Below are positions 1 to 8,281 of a stretch of DNA of 64,000 nt, piece after piece (positions within the stretch are counted from its first letter, which is position 1; every line of letters starts with the position of its first letter). A program made the position numbers and the translations under genes. The notes below the pieces were generated by a model. It saw nothing but the letters and a program-made list of their open reading frames with translations, made no database searches and was not told the origin of the DNA. The stretch is from Rhizobium rhizogenes NBRC 13257 (GTDB taxonomy: Bacteria; Pseudomonadota; Alphaproteobacteria; Rhizobiales; Rhizobiaceae), in NCBI RefSeq assembly GCF_000696095.1, contig NZ_BAYX01000023.1, forward strand, positions 1 to 64,000, written 5' to 3'.

Positions 1-294
1 CGCCATGGCCCAGGCGGCGGGAACGGCGATGATCAGACCGAGGATCGTCGAACCGAAGGAGATGATGACCGAGTTGGCGAAGTGGAGGAAATAGTTCGAG
101 CGCGACTGCACCTCGAAATAATTCTCCAGCGTCCAGTGGAAGAAGAGGAACTGCGGCGGCGAGGCAATCGCATCGCCTTCCGACTTGAAGCTGGTGAGGA
201 TCGTCCAGAGAATCGGGAAGAAGATCAGGAGCGCGACGGCCCAAGCCGCCACCGATACGACCACCTTGCGCCGTGTAGAGACATTGCGTGCCAT
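1..294 (-). CDS. Carbohydrate ABC transporter permease, MalG/SmoG type (3' partial)
   Basis: Inner-membrane permease of a CUT1-type sugar or polyol importer, expected to pair with the MalF-type permease encoded just upstream. Only the first 98 codons are present; the gene runs off the left edge, so the EAA loop that touches the ATPase is not visible. A first helix lies at about residues 10-30 (ending ALLIFFPILW), followed by a periplasmic stretch and the start of a second helix (SVIISFGSTILGLIIAVP). The ATG lies one base beyond the stop of the upstream permease, so the two are co-transcribed and probably translationally coupled. The resemblance of the binding protein to SmoE suggests a sorbitol/mannitol-like substrate, which is inference. 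Confidence 0.9.
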   Translation of the reverse strand, partial: MARNVSTRRKVVVSVAAWAVALLIFFPILWTILTSFKSEGDAIASPPQFLFFHWTLENYFEVQSRSNYFLHFANSVIISFGSTILGLIIAVPAAWAMA

Positions 295-295
295 C

Positions 296-1168
296 TCAGG
301 CCTCCAGGTTCTTGCCAACCGCGCGCATCACGAAGATGGCGACGATATTGGCGAGGATGACGGCGATGATGCCGCCCGCCGATGCGCCGCCGACATCCTG
401 CGACAGAACGATCTGCGAATAGACGAGATAGGTAAGGTTGGTCGTCGCCGTGCCGGGACCGCCATTGGTGGTGACCAGGATCTCGGCGAAGGCGGAGAGC
501 AGGAAGATCGTCTCGATGAGGATGACGACCGTGATCGCGCGGGCCAGGTGCGGCAGGGTGATGTAGATGAACTTCGACACCGCGCCGGCGCCGTCCATTT
601 CGGCGGCTTCCTTCTGTTCCTCATCCAGAGACTGCAATGCCGTCAAAAGAATAAGCGTTGCGAAGGGCAGCCACTGCCAGGCGACGATGATGACGATCGA
701 AAACAGCGGCACGGTCTCCAGCCAGGTCAGCGGATCGAGCCCGAAAAACTTGAACAGATGCGCCAGGAGCCCGTTCACCGGGTTCATGAACATGTGTTTC
801 CAGATGAGGGCGGCGACCGTCGGCATGACGAAGAATGGCGCAAGCACCAGCATGCGGACGATGCCTTGGCCGAAGATCGGCTGATCGAGAAGGAGCGCGA
901 GAGCGATGCCGCCGACCACGGTGATGATGAGCGCGCCGCCAACCAGCAGCAGCGTCACGATCAGGGAGTTCAGGAAGGCGGGGTCGGTGACGAAGTATTC
1001 GTAATTGAGCAGCCCGATGAAATCATGCGCGCCGGGCGACAGGAGATTGTAGTTCAGCGTCGAGAAGTAGATCGTCATCGCCAGCGGGACGATCATCCAC
1101 GCGAAGAGCAGCAAAACCGACGGCGTCATCATGACGCGAGCGGCAGAACGGGTATGTAATGTTGCCAT
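296..1168 (-). CDS. Carbohydrate ABC transporter permease, MalF/SmoF type
   Basis: Inner-membrane channel subunit of the same importer, 290 residues with six hydrophobic segments. The cytoplasmic EAA loop that docks on the ATPase is at about residues 187-206 (EAAEMDGAGAVSKFIYITLP), with the family's conserved Gly. It sits between the binding-protein gene, 129 bases upstream and separated by a hairpin, and the MalG-type gene one base downstream. Length and helix pattern are normal for a CUT1 MalF homologue without the large periplasmic P2 loop of E. coli MalF. No ATPase gene of this system is inside the window; it probably lies beyond the left edge. Confidence 0.93.
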   Translation of the reverse strand: MATLHTRSAARVMMTPSVLLLFAWMIVPLAMTIYFSTLNYNLLSPGAHDFIGLLNYEYFVTDPAFLNSLIVTLLLVGGALIITVVGGIALALLLDQPIFGQGIVRMLVLAPFFVMPTVAALIWKHMFMNPVNGLLAHLFKFFGLDPLTWLETVPLFSIVIIVAWQWLPFATLILLTALQSLDEEQKEAAEMDGAGAVSKFIYITLPHLARAITVVILIETIFLLSAFAEILVTTNGGPGTATTNLTYLVYSQIVLSQDVGGASAGGIIAVILANIVAIFVMRAVGKNLEA

Positions 1169-1218
1169 GATAGAAACGGTCTTTGCTGAAGCTAGCTACG
1201 GCTGTAGGAACACTGCGG

Positions 1219-1250
1219 AAAAAGAGGCCGCCGAAGCGGTTCGGCGGCCT
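1219..1250 (-). terminator. Attenuator hairpin between binding-protein and permease genes
   Basis: A perfect 11-bp inverted repeat (AGGCCGCCGAA / TTCGGCGGCCT, 4-nt loop, 1225-1250) is followed on the minus strand by CTTTTT. It lies in the 129-base gap after the binding-protein stop codon and before the MalF gene. This is the form of an intrinsic terminator. In ABC importer operons such hairpins usually allow partial read-through, so that binding protein is made in excess over permease. Confidence 0.75.
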
Positions 1251-1297
1251 AAGGGGGGTGGGTTTTGTTTGCGGGCCCACCCGTCTTGGGAGGTTGA

Positions 1298-2617
1298 TTA
1301 TTTCGGATAACCAGCCTTGGTCATTTCGCGTGTGGTCAGCTGTTGCGCGGCCTTGAGGGCGGCATCGACGGTGATCTGGCCGGCAAGGGCAGCGGAGAAC
1401 TGCTGGCCGACGGCGGTGCCGATGCCCTGGAACTCAGGGATGGCCACGAACTGGACGCCGACATACGGGACCGGCTTGACGGTCGGGTGGGTCGGATCGG
1501 CCGAGTTGATCGAGTCGAGCGTCATCTTGGCGAAGGGAGCCGCCTTCTGGTAATCCGCATTCGCATAGAGCGAAGAACGGGTGCCGGGAGGTGCGTTCAG
1601 CCAGCCTTCCTTCTCGGCGACAAGGTTGGTGTAGTCCTTGCCGGTTGCCCAGGCGATGAACTTCTCGGCAGCTTCGGTCTTCTTCGAGGAAGCCGGGATG
1701 GCGAGGTTCCATGCCCAGAGCCAGTTGCCGCGCTTGCCGAGGCCGTTGTCCGGAGCCAGAGCGAAGCCGACCTTGTCGGCGACCTTCGATTCCTTCGGAT
1801 CGGACACGAACGAGGCAGCAACCGTCGCGTCGATCCACATGCCGCACTTGCCGGTCTGGAACAGCGAGAGGTTCTCGTTGAAGCCGTTGGACGAAGCACC
1901 CGGAGGGCCGGCATCCTTCATCAGCTTGACGTAGAAGTCGAGCGTGCTCTTCCATTCCGGCTGATCGAACTGCGGCTTCCACTTCTCATCGAACCAGCGG
2001 GCGCCGAAGGAGTTCGCCGTCGCCGTCAGGAACGCCATGTTCTCGCCCCAGCCGGCCTTGCCACGAAGGCAGATGCCGTAGACTTCATGGCTCTTGTCGG
2101 TGATCTTGCGGGCAGCATCAGCAATAAAGGTCCAGGTCGGCGCGTCCGGCATCTTCAGGCCGGCCTTTTCGAACAGGTCCTTGCGGTACATCACCATCGA
2201 GCTTTCGCCATAGAACGGCGCGGCATAAAGCTTGCCATCGGTGGTCAGGCCGCTGCGGATGGCCGGGAGAAGATCGTCGACGTCGTAGGTCTTGTCGGCG
2301 GTGAGCTTGTCGAGCGGCGCCAGCCAGCCGAGCTTGCTCCAGATCGGCACTTCATAGGTGCCGATGGTCAGCACATCGTATTGGCCGCCCTTGGTGGCAA
2401 TGTCGGTCGTGACCTTCTGGCGCAACACGTTTTCTTCGAGCGTAACCCACTGAAGGTCAATGTCAGGGTTCTTCGCTTTGAAAGCATCCGTAAGCTTCTG
2501 CATACGGATCATGTCGCCGTTGTTAACCGTCGCTATCGTCAGCGTTTCGGCGAGAGCCGTCGAGCTGATTGCAACGGAAATAAAGGCGCCGAGCGCGCCG
2601 GCCAAATAATGTCTCAC
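1298..2617 (-). CDS. Periplasmic sugar/polyol-binding protein of ABC importer (SmoE-like)
   Basis: Family-1 extracellular solute-binding protein that captures a sugar or polyol for the two downstream permeases. An open frame continues to 2755, but the best start is the GTG at 2617, preceded by GGGAGGATCTA and beginning VRHYLAGALGAFISVAIS...ALA, a clear Sec signal peptide. The mature protein (about 415 residues) contains typical type-I binding-protein segments such as YDVLTIGTYEVPIWSKLGWL and LYAAPFYGESSMVMYRKDLF. The whole sequence resembles sorbitol/mannitol-binding SmoE proteins of Rhizobiaceae as I remember them. The substrate is inferred and not proven. It is the promoter-proximal gene of the operon. 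Confidence 0.92.
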   Translation of the reverse strand: MRHYLAGALGAFISVAISSTALAETLTIATVNNGDMIRMQKLTDAFKAKNPDIDLQWVTLEENVLRQKVTTDIATKGGQYDVLTIGTYEVPIWSKLGWLAPLDKLTADKTYDVDDLLPAIRSGLTTDGKLYAAPFYGESSMVMYRKDLFEKAGLKMPDAPTWTFIADAARKITDKSHEVYGICLRGKAGWGENMAFLTATANSFGARWFDEKWKPQFDQPEWKSTLDFYVKLMKDAGPPGASSNGFNENLSLFQTGKCGMWIDATVAASFVSDPKESKVADKVGFALAPDNGLGKRGNWLWAWNLAIPASSKKTEAAEKFIAWATGKDYTNLVAEKEGWLNAPPGTRSSLYANADYQKAAPFAKMTLDSINSADPTHPTVKPVPYVGVQFVAIPEFQGIGTAVGQQFSAALAGQITVDAALKAAQQLTTREMTKAGYPK

Positions 2618-2910
2618 TAGATCCTCCCAGGACAAGCCCAAACCGGAAATGCCTACCATTCCTCCAAGAGTGGGCGTGAGGCAAAGATAGATCTCCCTCA
2701 ACAATGCGCTAGCGCGGGATTCACCAAAGACTGATACTATTATGCATTGCGGCATACATAAGTGGATCCTTTAGTTGGTGATAAATACCACTGATGGGAT
2801 GCTGCGCTATGAGCGGTTCGTCACGTCTTCAAAGCACCCGCCCCAAGGCGCACATTATGTGAAGCAAGATAGTATTATAATTTAGCGTTCGGGGCTGTAG
2901 AGCCGCTGCC
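2618..2910. other. Gene-free region upstream of the SmoE-like gene
   Basis: This AT-richer gap of about 290 bases should hold the minus-strand promoter and operators of the sugar ABC operon. An imperfect inverted repeat around 2772-2792 (AGTTGGT, 7-nt centre, ACCACTG) is the only candidate operator seen. No regulator gene of this operon is in the window. Confidence 0.35.
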
Positions 2911-3369
2911 ATGAGAGGCCTACCATATAGTAGGCAGCCAATGGGTTTGAGGAGAACTAGGCTGCTAGCCGCTTTGAAAGCCAATAGGATCGGCGGAATT
3001 CATCTCCTGCCTGCTATCTCGACCGCATACCCCAGAGAGAAAATGAGCAGAAAGGACTGGGAGCTTAAGGGCTTCATTCTAGAGGGGGACTGGACTTTCG
3101 TCACAATTAATTCGGTTGATTTCCGTGGTCCTCGATCAAATCCTGGCTCGTCTGGTGAATATGCCGGCGTTGTACTCCATGCAGGCCTGATCTGTTTCAA
3201 CGTCCCGGATGGAATTCGTCGAGACGCGCAGCTTGAAATGCTCGACGCCGCAATCCAGCTCATAGAAGAGTACAGCGGCGAGATCATCAACATGCTCATC
3301 AAAATCACGCTTGAAGATGATTGTATCGAAGCACAAATCTTCTTCTTGCCCTCGCAGGAGTTGGACTGA
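2911..3369 (+). CDS. DUF5615-like PIN-fold protein, N-terminus atypical or degraded
   Basis: The C-terminal two thirds (about residues 45-152) resemble the DUF5615/PIN-like family, often the toxin half of small toxin-antitoxin pairs. Recognisable pieces are RKDWELKGFILEGDWTFVT, NSVDFRGP and LHAGLICFNVPDG. Family members normally begin with a short strand containing an acidic residue (LLIDECL-like). Here the first 40 residues do not show it, and no good ribosome-binding site precedes the ATG. The gene may be a 5'-truncated or decayed copy. The next open stretch (about 3370-3482) could be a fragment of a partner, but I do not recognise it. Family assignment is moderate and activity is doubtful. 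Confidence 0.5.
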   Translation: MRGLPYSRQPMGLRRTRLLAALKANRIGGIHLLPAISTAYPREKMSRKDWELKGFILEGDWTFVTINSVDFRGPRSNPGSSGEYAGVVLHAGLICFNVPDGIRRDAQLEMLDAAIQLIEEYSGEIINMLIKITLEDDCIEAQIFFLPSQELD

Positions 3370-3540
3370 GCGGTCGGATCACAGGCGCCCCGCGCATCGC
3401 GTTCAAGGCGTCGGTAAAAGAGCGCTTTTCAGCGAGCGAGCGGATCTACTTGGATGTGATCAAGGACACTCCCGGAGGGTAAGTCTTTTGGTCGAAAACG
3501 GACTTTCGTCCTTACGGAACGATTGTGGAGCATGTGATAG

Positions 3541-4047
3541 ATGACACCCTTTGAGACCACCACTTCCAATCGCGAAAAGCCATTCCCGGATCTCACGTTT
3601 CGGGTGGCAACCTCGGTGGACTATTCAATGCTTGCGCAGATGAATCTTGAGCTGATTCAGGACGAAGGTCACCGGAGCAACCTCGGACTTCCAGAACTCG
3701 AGAAGCGCTTCGAGCATTTCCAGTCGAAAGAAGATTGGATTGTCGAGGTGGTTGAACTTTCAGGTGAATCGGTTGGCTTTGTCACATATCGCTTCGAGAG
3801 GGATGACACATTGTCTGCAGGCAGTCGTGCTTACCTCCGACAATTCTTCATTGCGCGCAAGAGCAGGGGGGCCGGGCTTGGCCGCGCTGCGATTGAACTG
3901 TTACTAGCTGAGCGTTTCAAGGAGCCGATGGTCGTTCGACTCGAAGTGCTGGATTCCAATCCGAGAGGGTTTGGGTTTTGGACGGCGGTTGGCTTCCAAG
4001 GATACTCGAGAAATCTGGAACGTACGTCAGGACCTGGCACGACGTGA
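3541..4047 (+). CDS. GNAT-family N-acetyltransferase
   Basis: A 168-residue cytoplasmic acetyl-CoA-dependent acyltransferase. The acetyl-CoA pyrophosphate-binding signature is visible as LRQFFIARKSRGAGLGRAAI (about residues 98-117), with the Q/RxxGxG/A core as SRGAGLG. It is followed by the family's C-terminal pattern LEVLDSNPRGFGFWTAVGF. Length is normal for a single-domain GNAT protein. The acceptor cannot be told from sequence. The gene stands alone on the plus strand, with gene-poor DNA after it. Confidence 0.85.
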   Translation: MTPFETTTSNREKPFPDLTFRVATSVDYSMLAQMNLELIQDEGHRSNLGLPELEKRFEHFQSKEDWIVEVVELSGESVGFVTYRFERDDTLSAGSRAYLRQFFIARKSRGAGLGRAAIELLLAERFKEPMVVRLEVLDSNPRGFGFWTAVGFQGYSRNLERTSGPGTT

Positions 4048-4353
4048 GGCCGACGCGGCTATCTGGGAGGCGTGGAAGCCGATCCGGATGTCTACAACAG
4101 CAATTTCACGCGCTTCGTACGCTATTGGCTAATGTGCCCATCTTGACAATGCTTCGCGTAGTGCGCGCCGCCTCAACTTTCGCCTACACCACGACCGCTA
4201 AACGATCCGTGCACCAACGCTGTGGATGGTAGTCCCGATCCTCTCGATGGCAACGTTGTCACCGTCACCGACCAAGGCAAACGCTCGAAAAGCGCTTTCA
4301 CCTTGGTCGCAATTGCCCGCGCCTACAGCGCGAAAACCAGCCTATCGTTCTTC
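4048..4353. other. Gene-poor gap with possible coding debris
   Basis: About 306 bases lie between the GNAT gene and the convergent outer-membrane protein gene. No ORF has a recognisable family or ribosome-binding site. One short frame near 4070-4145 (GVEADPDVYNSNFTRFVRYW, then a stop) has protein-like composition and may be a gene remnant, but I cannot name it. Confidence 0.3.
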
Positions 4354-4971
4354 TCAGAACTTGTAGCTGGCACCGAACAAAACTTTTTGCTGGGTGGCGC
4401 TGAAATCTCCAATATCCGAACCAAAATCCTTCTTACCGAAATCGGAATAACGATATTCGCCGCGGACGAGGATGTTGTCGGTGATGGCGTGTTCTACGCC
4501 GGCACCGGCTGTCCAACCGATCAGGATATCATCCTTCTTTCCAATTGCCGGAGCATCGACCTTACCGCCTGCTGCTGCAACACCGCCCGTTGCGAAGACT
4601 AGCGTTCGATCCAAGGCATAGCCGACGCGGGCGCGACCTGAAGCGTCCCATTGAAGATCAGCCTTGTCGCCCTTTTCGAAGTTGTAGTTGAAATCGTTCT
4701 CGATACCGTAGACGATATTTCCGGTTTGGAAGTTATAGCCGACATGCGCACCGGCTGAACCGCTATTGAGGCTCTGATCGGTGCCGAAATATTTTGCCTT
4801 GTTCCAGGAATACCCACCCTGGGCACCGAGATAAAAGCCCGACCAGTTGTAAGTCGAATAAGCTGACTGTTCCGGCTGCGGCGGCGACTGTTCCGTCGTC
4901 ATGTCGGCGGCCTTCGCGGCCACCGCTGAGGAAAGAGCCAAGGCGGCAAGAACGAATACCTTGATATGCAT
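4354..4971 (-). CDS. Outer-membrane beta-barrel protein (Omp25/RopB-like porin family)
   Basis: A 205-residue protein with a Sec signal peptide (MHIKVFVLAALALSSAVAAKA) and an eight-stranded OmpA-like barrel. Family marks are NWSGFYLGAQGGYSWNKA near the mature N-terminus, alternating strands such as GAHVGYNFQTGNIVYGIEND, and a final aromatic residue (VLFGASYKF) needed for outer-membrane insertion. Rhizobial RopB and Brucella Omp25/Omp31 belong here. They are abundant surface proteins that stabilise the envelope, with no known enzymatic role. The gene is monocistronic. The ATG is preceded by a modest AGGG site. Confidence 0.92.
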   Translation of the reverse strand: MHIKVFVLAALALSSAVAAKAADMTTEQSPPQPEQSAYSTYNWSGFYLGAQGGYSWNKAKYFGTDQSLNSGSAGAHVGYNFQTGNIVYGIENDFNYNFEKGDKADLQWDASGRARVGYALDRTLVFATGGVAAAGGKVDAPAIGKKDDILIGWTAGAGVEHAITDNILVRGEYRYSDFGKKDFGSDIGDFSATQQKVLFGASYKF

Positions 4972-5459
4972 AAGGAAACCCTATCTTTGTTTAAAGCGGA
5001 GAGGGCGCTGGCGAATTGCGACAGCCCGACTCGTGATGATGCACTATGGATCAGGCGCTTGTTGCGGTGTGTCATTTCACATTGAGTTATGTTGCGAAGG
5101 GCTCAGGCGCCTTGTCGGCAAACAGGCTCATCACGGAATTCATCCGGCCGGTCTGAACGCATAGCATTTTCTTGTCCTGTTGGGACGGGGAGGTCGGTAA
5201 GCCGCCTCCCGACATGGACAGATTGCACAACTACACCCGCGAGCGCTGAAACCTGGTCAGCGGGCGCGGGCGCGGCAATCCTCCTAGATGCCGTAATGGG
5301 CCGGCGCTCCGGAGAATGTAGCGAGCTTGGTGCCACATCTATTCTAAGGGTTCCTTCGACTGACCCCTTTGGAAAGAAATTACATAATAGAAATATGATG
5401 TTAGCACTGATGGAAATATCAGGGGTCGTCGGTTCGTACCCGTCAAGGCGACGGAATTA
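4972..5459. other. Non-coding region upstream of the outer-membrane protein gene
   Basis: Nearly 490 bases without a credible gene. It should contain the minus-strand promoter and leader of the outer-membrane protein gene. The frames crossing it have no domain, poor starts and no conserved motif. Confidence 0.4.
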
Positions 5460-5493
5460 ATTTAGCCTGCCTGCACACGGAAACAGGCTAAAT
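5460..5493 (-). terminator. Inverted repeat downstream of the cold-shock gene
   Basis: A perfect 10-bp inverted repeat (ATTTAGCCTG / CAGGCTAAAT, 14-nt loop) lies 28 bases beyond the csp stop codon. On the minus strand it is followed by TAATTCC and not by a pure T tract, so it is a plausible but not classical terminator. Confidence 0.5.
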
Positions 5494-5520
5494 ACTCGGC
5501 CAATTCTCTAGCCGATGCGC

Positions 5521-5724
5521 TCAGAGTACGCTGACGTTTTCGGCTTTCGACTTTCCGGTCTTGCGATCCTGACCCAGCTCGTAGCTGACCTTCTCACCTT
5601 CTCTGAGCGAACCGCCCCGCTGCAGAGCGGAAACGTGCACGAACACATCCGTTCCACCATTCTCGGGAGTAATGAAGCCAAATCCCTTGTCTTCATTGAA
5701 AAATTTAACAGTACCAGTCGGCAT
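5521..5724 (-). CDS. Cold-shock protein, CspA family
   Basis: A single cold-shock domain of 67 residues, normal full length. Both RNA-binding motifs are intact: RNP1 as KGFGFI (residues 13-18) and RNP2 as VFVHVS (about 27-32). It binds single-stranded RNA and DNA and acts as an RNA chaperone in the cytoplasm. The start is supported by GAGGAAATATC before the ATG. About 280 bases of gene-free DNA precede it, room for the long structured 5' leader usual in this family, though no specific element was identified. It is monocistronic. The cspA-like name follows from family alone; many rhizobia carry several copies. Confidence 0.95.
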   Translation of the reverse strand: MPTGTVKFFNEDKGFGFITPENGGTDVFVHVSALQRGGSLREGEKVSYELGQDRKTGKSKAENVSVL

Positions 5725-6002
5725 GATATTTCCTCTTCAATTGTGCGGCGAGCTTGACTCGCTCATCGAACCTACAGCTCGAATCCATGGCTATCAATGG
5801 CCTGCCATTTTAGCGAACATTCCAATTCGCCGAAAATTTCGGCCGCTGAGCCAGATTGGCAAATCGTATGTTCGACCTCCTGTGAAGAGACTCGGTTCGA
5901 CCTGTCCGAATGGACTGAATTGAGGGCCTTCGCCCTCGCGTCAAGAACTCGATCCACTTGCCGTTAGATTTCACAGTTTTATTTGCGTTGAAGCGGAAAC
6001 GC

Positions 6003-7847
6003 TCAGGAACAGCGGTAACTTTCAGCCCTGAGTGGTTCCTTTCCCACCAGGACTGGCCGTTGCGGATAGATGCAGAGCGGAAATGTCCGCAAGTCGCCCG
6101 CCCTGTTGTTCGAAACTTTATATCGGCCCGGTGCTTGGCTTTTCTCAACCCAGCTTGTCAGAAGGGCATAAAGCTCATCATGCTGGGGAAGCGGTGGTGC
6201 GGCATCGGGATTGGCTGTCCCGTTAAGTATCGCGTGCGCCATGCCGGGAATGAGATAAAGCCGATAGAAGGACTGCACTGCATCCAGTCCTCCCATCTGC
6301 TCGACGACACGGTTATAGTAGTTCATGGAGCCCTGCGGCGGGATTAGGAAGTCTGATAGTCCGTGATACATCAGGATCTTGCCACCTCGCGCCCGAAACG
6401 CCGAAAGGTCGGCGCTGTCTGTATTAATGTTCGCGAAAGTATGCTGAAGTGCGACACCATCGTCTTGCGCCGTCTTGAGTCGGGCAAAGCTTATATCCTC
6501 CCATCTGTCTGAGCCATTGCCTCTGGCATTGATAAAGGCCGGGGTAGCCAAGGTCGGATCGCCCAGTTCCATGGCAACCAGATCGCTGGACACCGCGAAT
6601 GGCGTTGGCCCTGCTAAGAGATTTAGATTGGTTCCGCGGGCTAGCCCGAACCATTGCTGTTGTCCGGACAGCTGGGAGCCGAAGCCGTTATCGAGTGCGG
6701 GAAGAGGAGCCGTGCCGTCCGGGGTCTGACCGTACCAGATCTTGTTGAACGCCATCGCTTCGGGCCGGGTCACGCATTTTCCCGGCACACCCTGGCCACC
6801 TTCCGACGCGCACAGGACCGATCGGTCCGTCGTGGGATCGTAGCGGCACTCTGCTGGGTCGAGGATATAGCCGAGATGTACCGAGCCAACTTTGTCGCAC
6901 GATCTGATCGCCGCGATGGAGACGGCATCCAGTTCGGCCTTACTGAGCTTCGCTCCGCCGAGATCCCGCTGCATGATCACTTGAGGATTGAGGTCCGACG
7001 TGATGAAACGCGTCCAGTTGATTGCCGGCGCGCCAACGAGGATACCGTCGAAGTCCTGCGGGTTGATCTGCGCTTCCTTCAATCCCTGACGGCCGCCGGT
7101 CGAGAAGCCATCCCAATAGGAATAGCGCGCATCTTGTCCATAGAATGCGAGGGTAAGGGCCTTGGTCTTAATCGCCATCTCGTGGATGGCCCGCTCGGAA
7201 AAGTCGTGCCAAAGGACGGTATTAATGCGGCCGTCCGGCAGCATGCCGAATGATCCATTTCCACCCGTGGGGTTTTCCACGCCTTTCAGAGCGAAGGAAT
7301 GCCCGGTATCGGTTGTGGCGGTCACTGCGCCCTCGACCCCCGCCGCCTCAGCCGGCGAACCTGGGACGCCCGCCGAATCCAGCGCCAGTTCGGTCAACGA
7401 TGCCTGGGTCCGGCCGGCCCAACCACCTCCACCCATGACGTGAATGCGGCCATTCCAGTTGGTGCTGGTCGGAAGCCAGATTTCGATGCCGATCCCCGAC
7501 GATGTGGAAGGGGCGCCTTGAGGTCCAGGATTGCCTGGCCCGATGTTCAATTTGACCAGGCACAGATCATTAGCAGCTTTGGGAGTCCTTTCGGCTGGAG
7601 AACCGGACAAGAGCAGAGGGTCGCCTTTGTAGAAAGCCTTCACCAGCAGAACGGTCGTCAGCGCATCGGGGCGAAAACTTGTTTTCAGACCGTCGTCACA
7701 AGCAAGGCCGTCAGTCGTGCGGGCAACAGCCAGCCGCGTTTCCGACCTGGCGGTTACGGTCCCGACAGTACTTGCTAGTCCGATGAGCAATATCCCAACG
7801 ACCCATATTGGCAGGCGGTGATAGTTGGATTTGAAGAACATTTTCAT
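6003..7847 (-). CDS. Tannase/feruloyl esterase family protein, secreted
   Basis: A 614-residue alpha/beta hydrolase of the tannase/feruloyl esterase family, which cleaves esters of gallic, ferulic or related plant acids. The signal segment is at residues 12-34 (IWVVGILLIGLASTVGTVTA). The catalytic triad is readable: Ser249 in DGFSTGGRQG, Asp499 in MYHGLSDFLIPP and His538 in IPGMAHA. In this family Ser and His are normally each flanked by a Cys that form a disulphide (the CS-D-HC motif). Here those positions are Phe248 and Ala539, so both cysteines are absent. A second ATG two codons in (7841) has better spacing from GGAG and may be the true start. A truncated copy of this gene's 5' end lies at 10.6-10.9 kb. 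Confidence 0.9.
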   Translation of the reverse strand: MKMFFKSNYHRLPIWVVGILLIGLASTVGTVTARSETRLAVARTTDGLACDDGLKTSFRPDALTTVLLVKAFYKGDPLLLSGSPAERTPKAANDLCLVKLNIGPGNPGPQGAPSTSSGIGIEIWLPTSTNWNGRIHVMGGGGWAGRTQASLTELALDSAGVPGSPAEAAGVEGAVTATTDTGHSFALKGVENPTGGNGSFGMLPDGRINTVLWHDFSERAIHEMAIKTKALTLAFYGQDARYSYWDGFSTGGRQGLKEAQINPQDFDGILVGAPAINWTRFITSDLNPQVIMQRDLGGAKLSKAELDAVSIAAIRSCDKVGSVHLGYILDPAECRYDPTTDRSVLCASEGGQGVPGKCVTRPEAMAFNKIWYGQTPDGTAPLPALDNGFGSQLSGQQQWFGLARGTNLNLLAGPTPFAVSSDLVAMELGDPTLATPAFINARGNGSDRWEDISFARLKTAQDDGVALQHTFANINTDSADLSAFRARGGKILMYHGLSDFLIPPQGSMNYYNRVVEQMGGLDAVQSFYRLYLIPGMAHAILNGTANPDAAPPLPQHDELYALLTSWVEKSQAPGRYKVSNNRAGDLRTFPLCIYPQRPVLVGKEPLRAESYRCS

Positions 7848-8281
7848 CTCCGGATCAGGTATCTAGCTTCAGGATAATTGACGGCAAATGGATTGTATCC
7901 GCACACACACAGGCAGGTTGTTCGACCAGTACAAATCTCATCAGTGTCCGGACGGCAGGGGCATAAACGATGACATCGTCGCCTCGAAATTCCACGAAAA
8001 GGCGGCGAACTCCTCGCCCTGCACCATGTGGCCCAACTTGAGATTGGGCCCGCCTAGTTTCCGTCGTATCGTAACACTGCACACTCGAAACATTTTCGGC
8101 GAATTCGCTGAGTAGCTGACGTCGAGGTCTAAACCCGCATCGTGCAAACCACTCCAAACGCCGATGAGCGTCCAACTCCTTGATCCTGCCGCAGAGACAG
8201 AAGCTGTCCCCAGTGCTCTCGACAACGGGTTCTTCCCGGTCGACACTTCTCGTGCAAGCGCTTACGAGGTGCACAATCCCG
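7848..8281. other. Gene-poor gap upstream of the tannase-like gene
   Basis: About 430 bases between the esterase start and the decayed FMN reductase. Two overlapping minus-strand frames (up to 139 codons) run here, but neither shows a recognisable family or ribosome-binding site. It probably holds the esterase promoter plus unidentifiable gene debris. Confidence 0.35.

Noticed and set aside
185..1159. 324-codon plus-strand open frame
   Set aside because: It lies antisense to the MalF-type permease gene, is very rich in Arg, Asp and His, and shows no family motif; a high-GC shadow frame.
1343..2620. 425-codon plus-strand open frame
   Set aside because: Antisense to the binding-protein gene, whose signal peptide and fold are clear; composition is that of a shadow frame.
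3370..3482. Short frame reading RITGAPRIAFKASVKERFSA
   Set aside because: Protein-like composition but no start, no ribosome-binding site and no family recognised; possibly debris.
5420..5456. tRNA-like T-arm sequence (GTCGGTTCGTACCCGTC)
   Set aside because: The stem does not pair fully, no anticodon or D arm precedes it and no CCA end follows. It could be a trace of an old tRNA-associated attachment site, but the evidence is too thin.
7855..8274. 139-codon minus-strand frame upstream of the esterase gene
   Set aside because: No recognisable domain, no ribosome-binding site, and an equally long frame overlaps it; not supportable as a gene.
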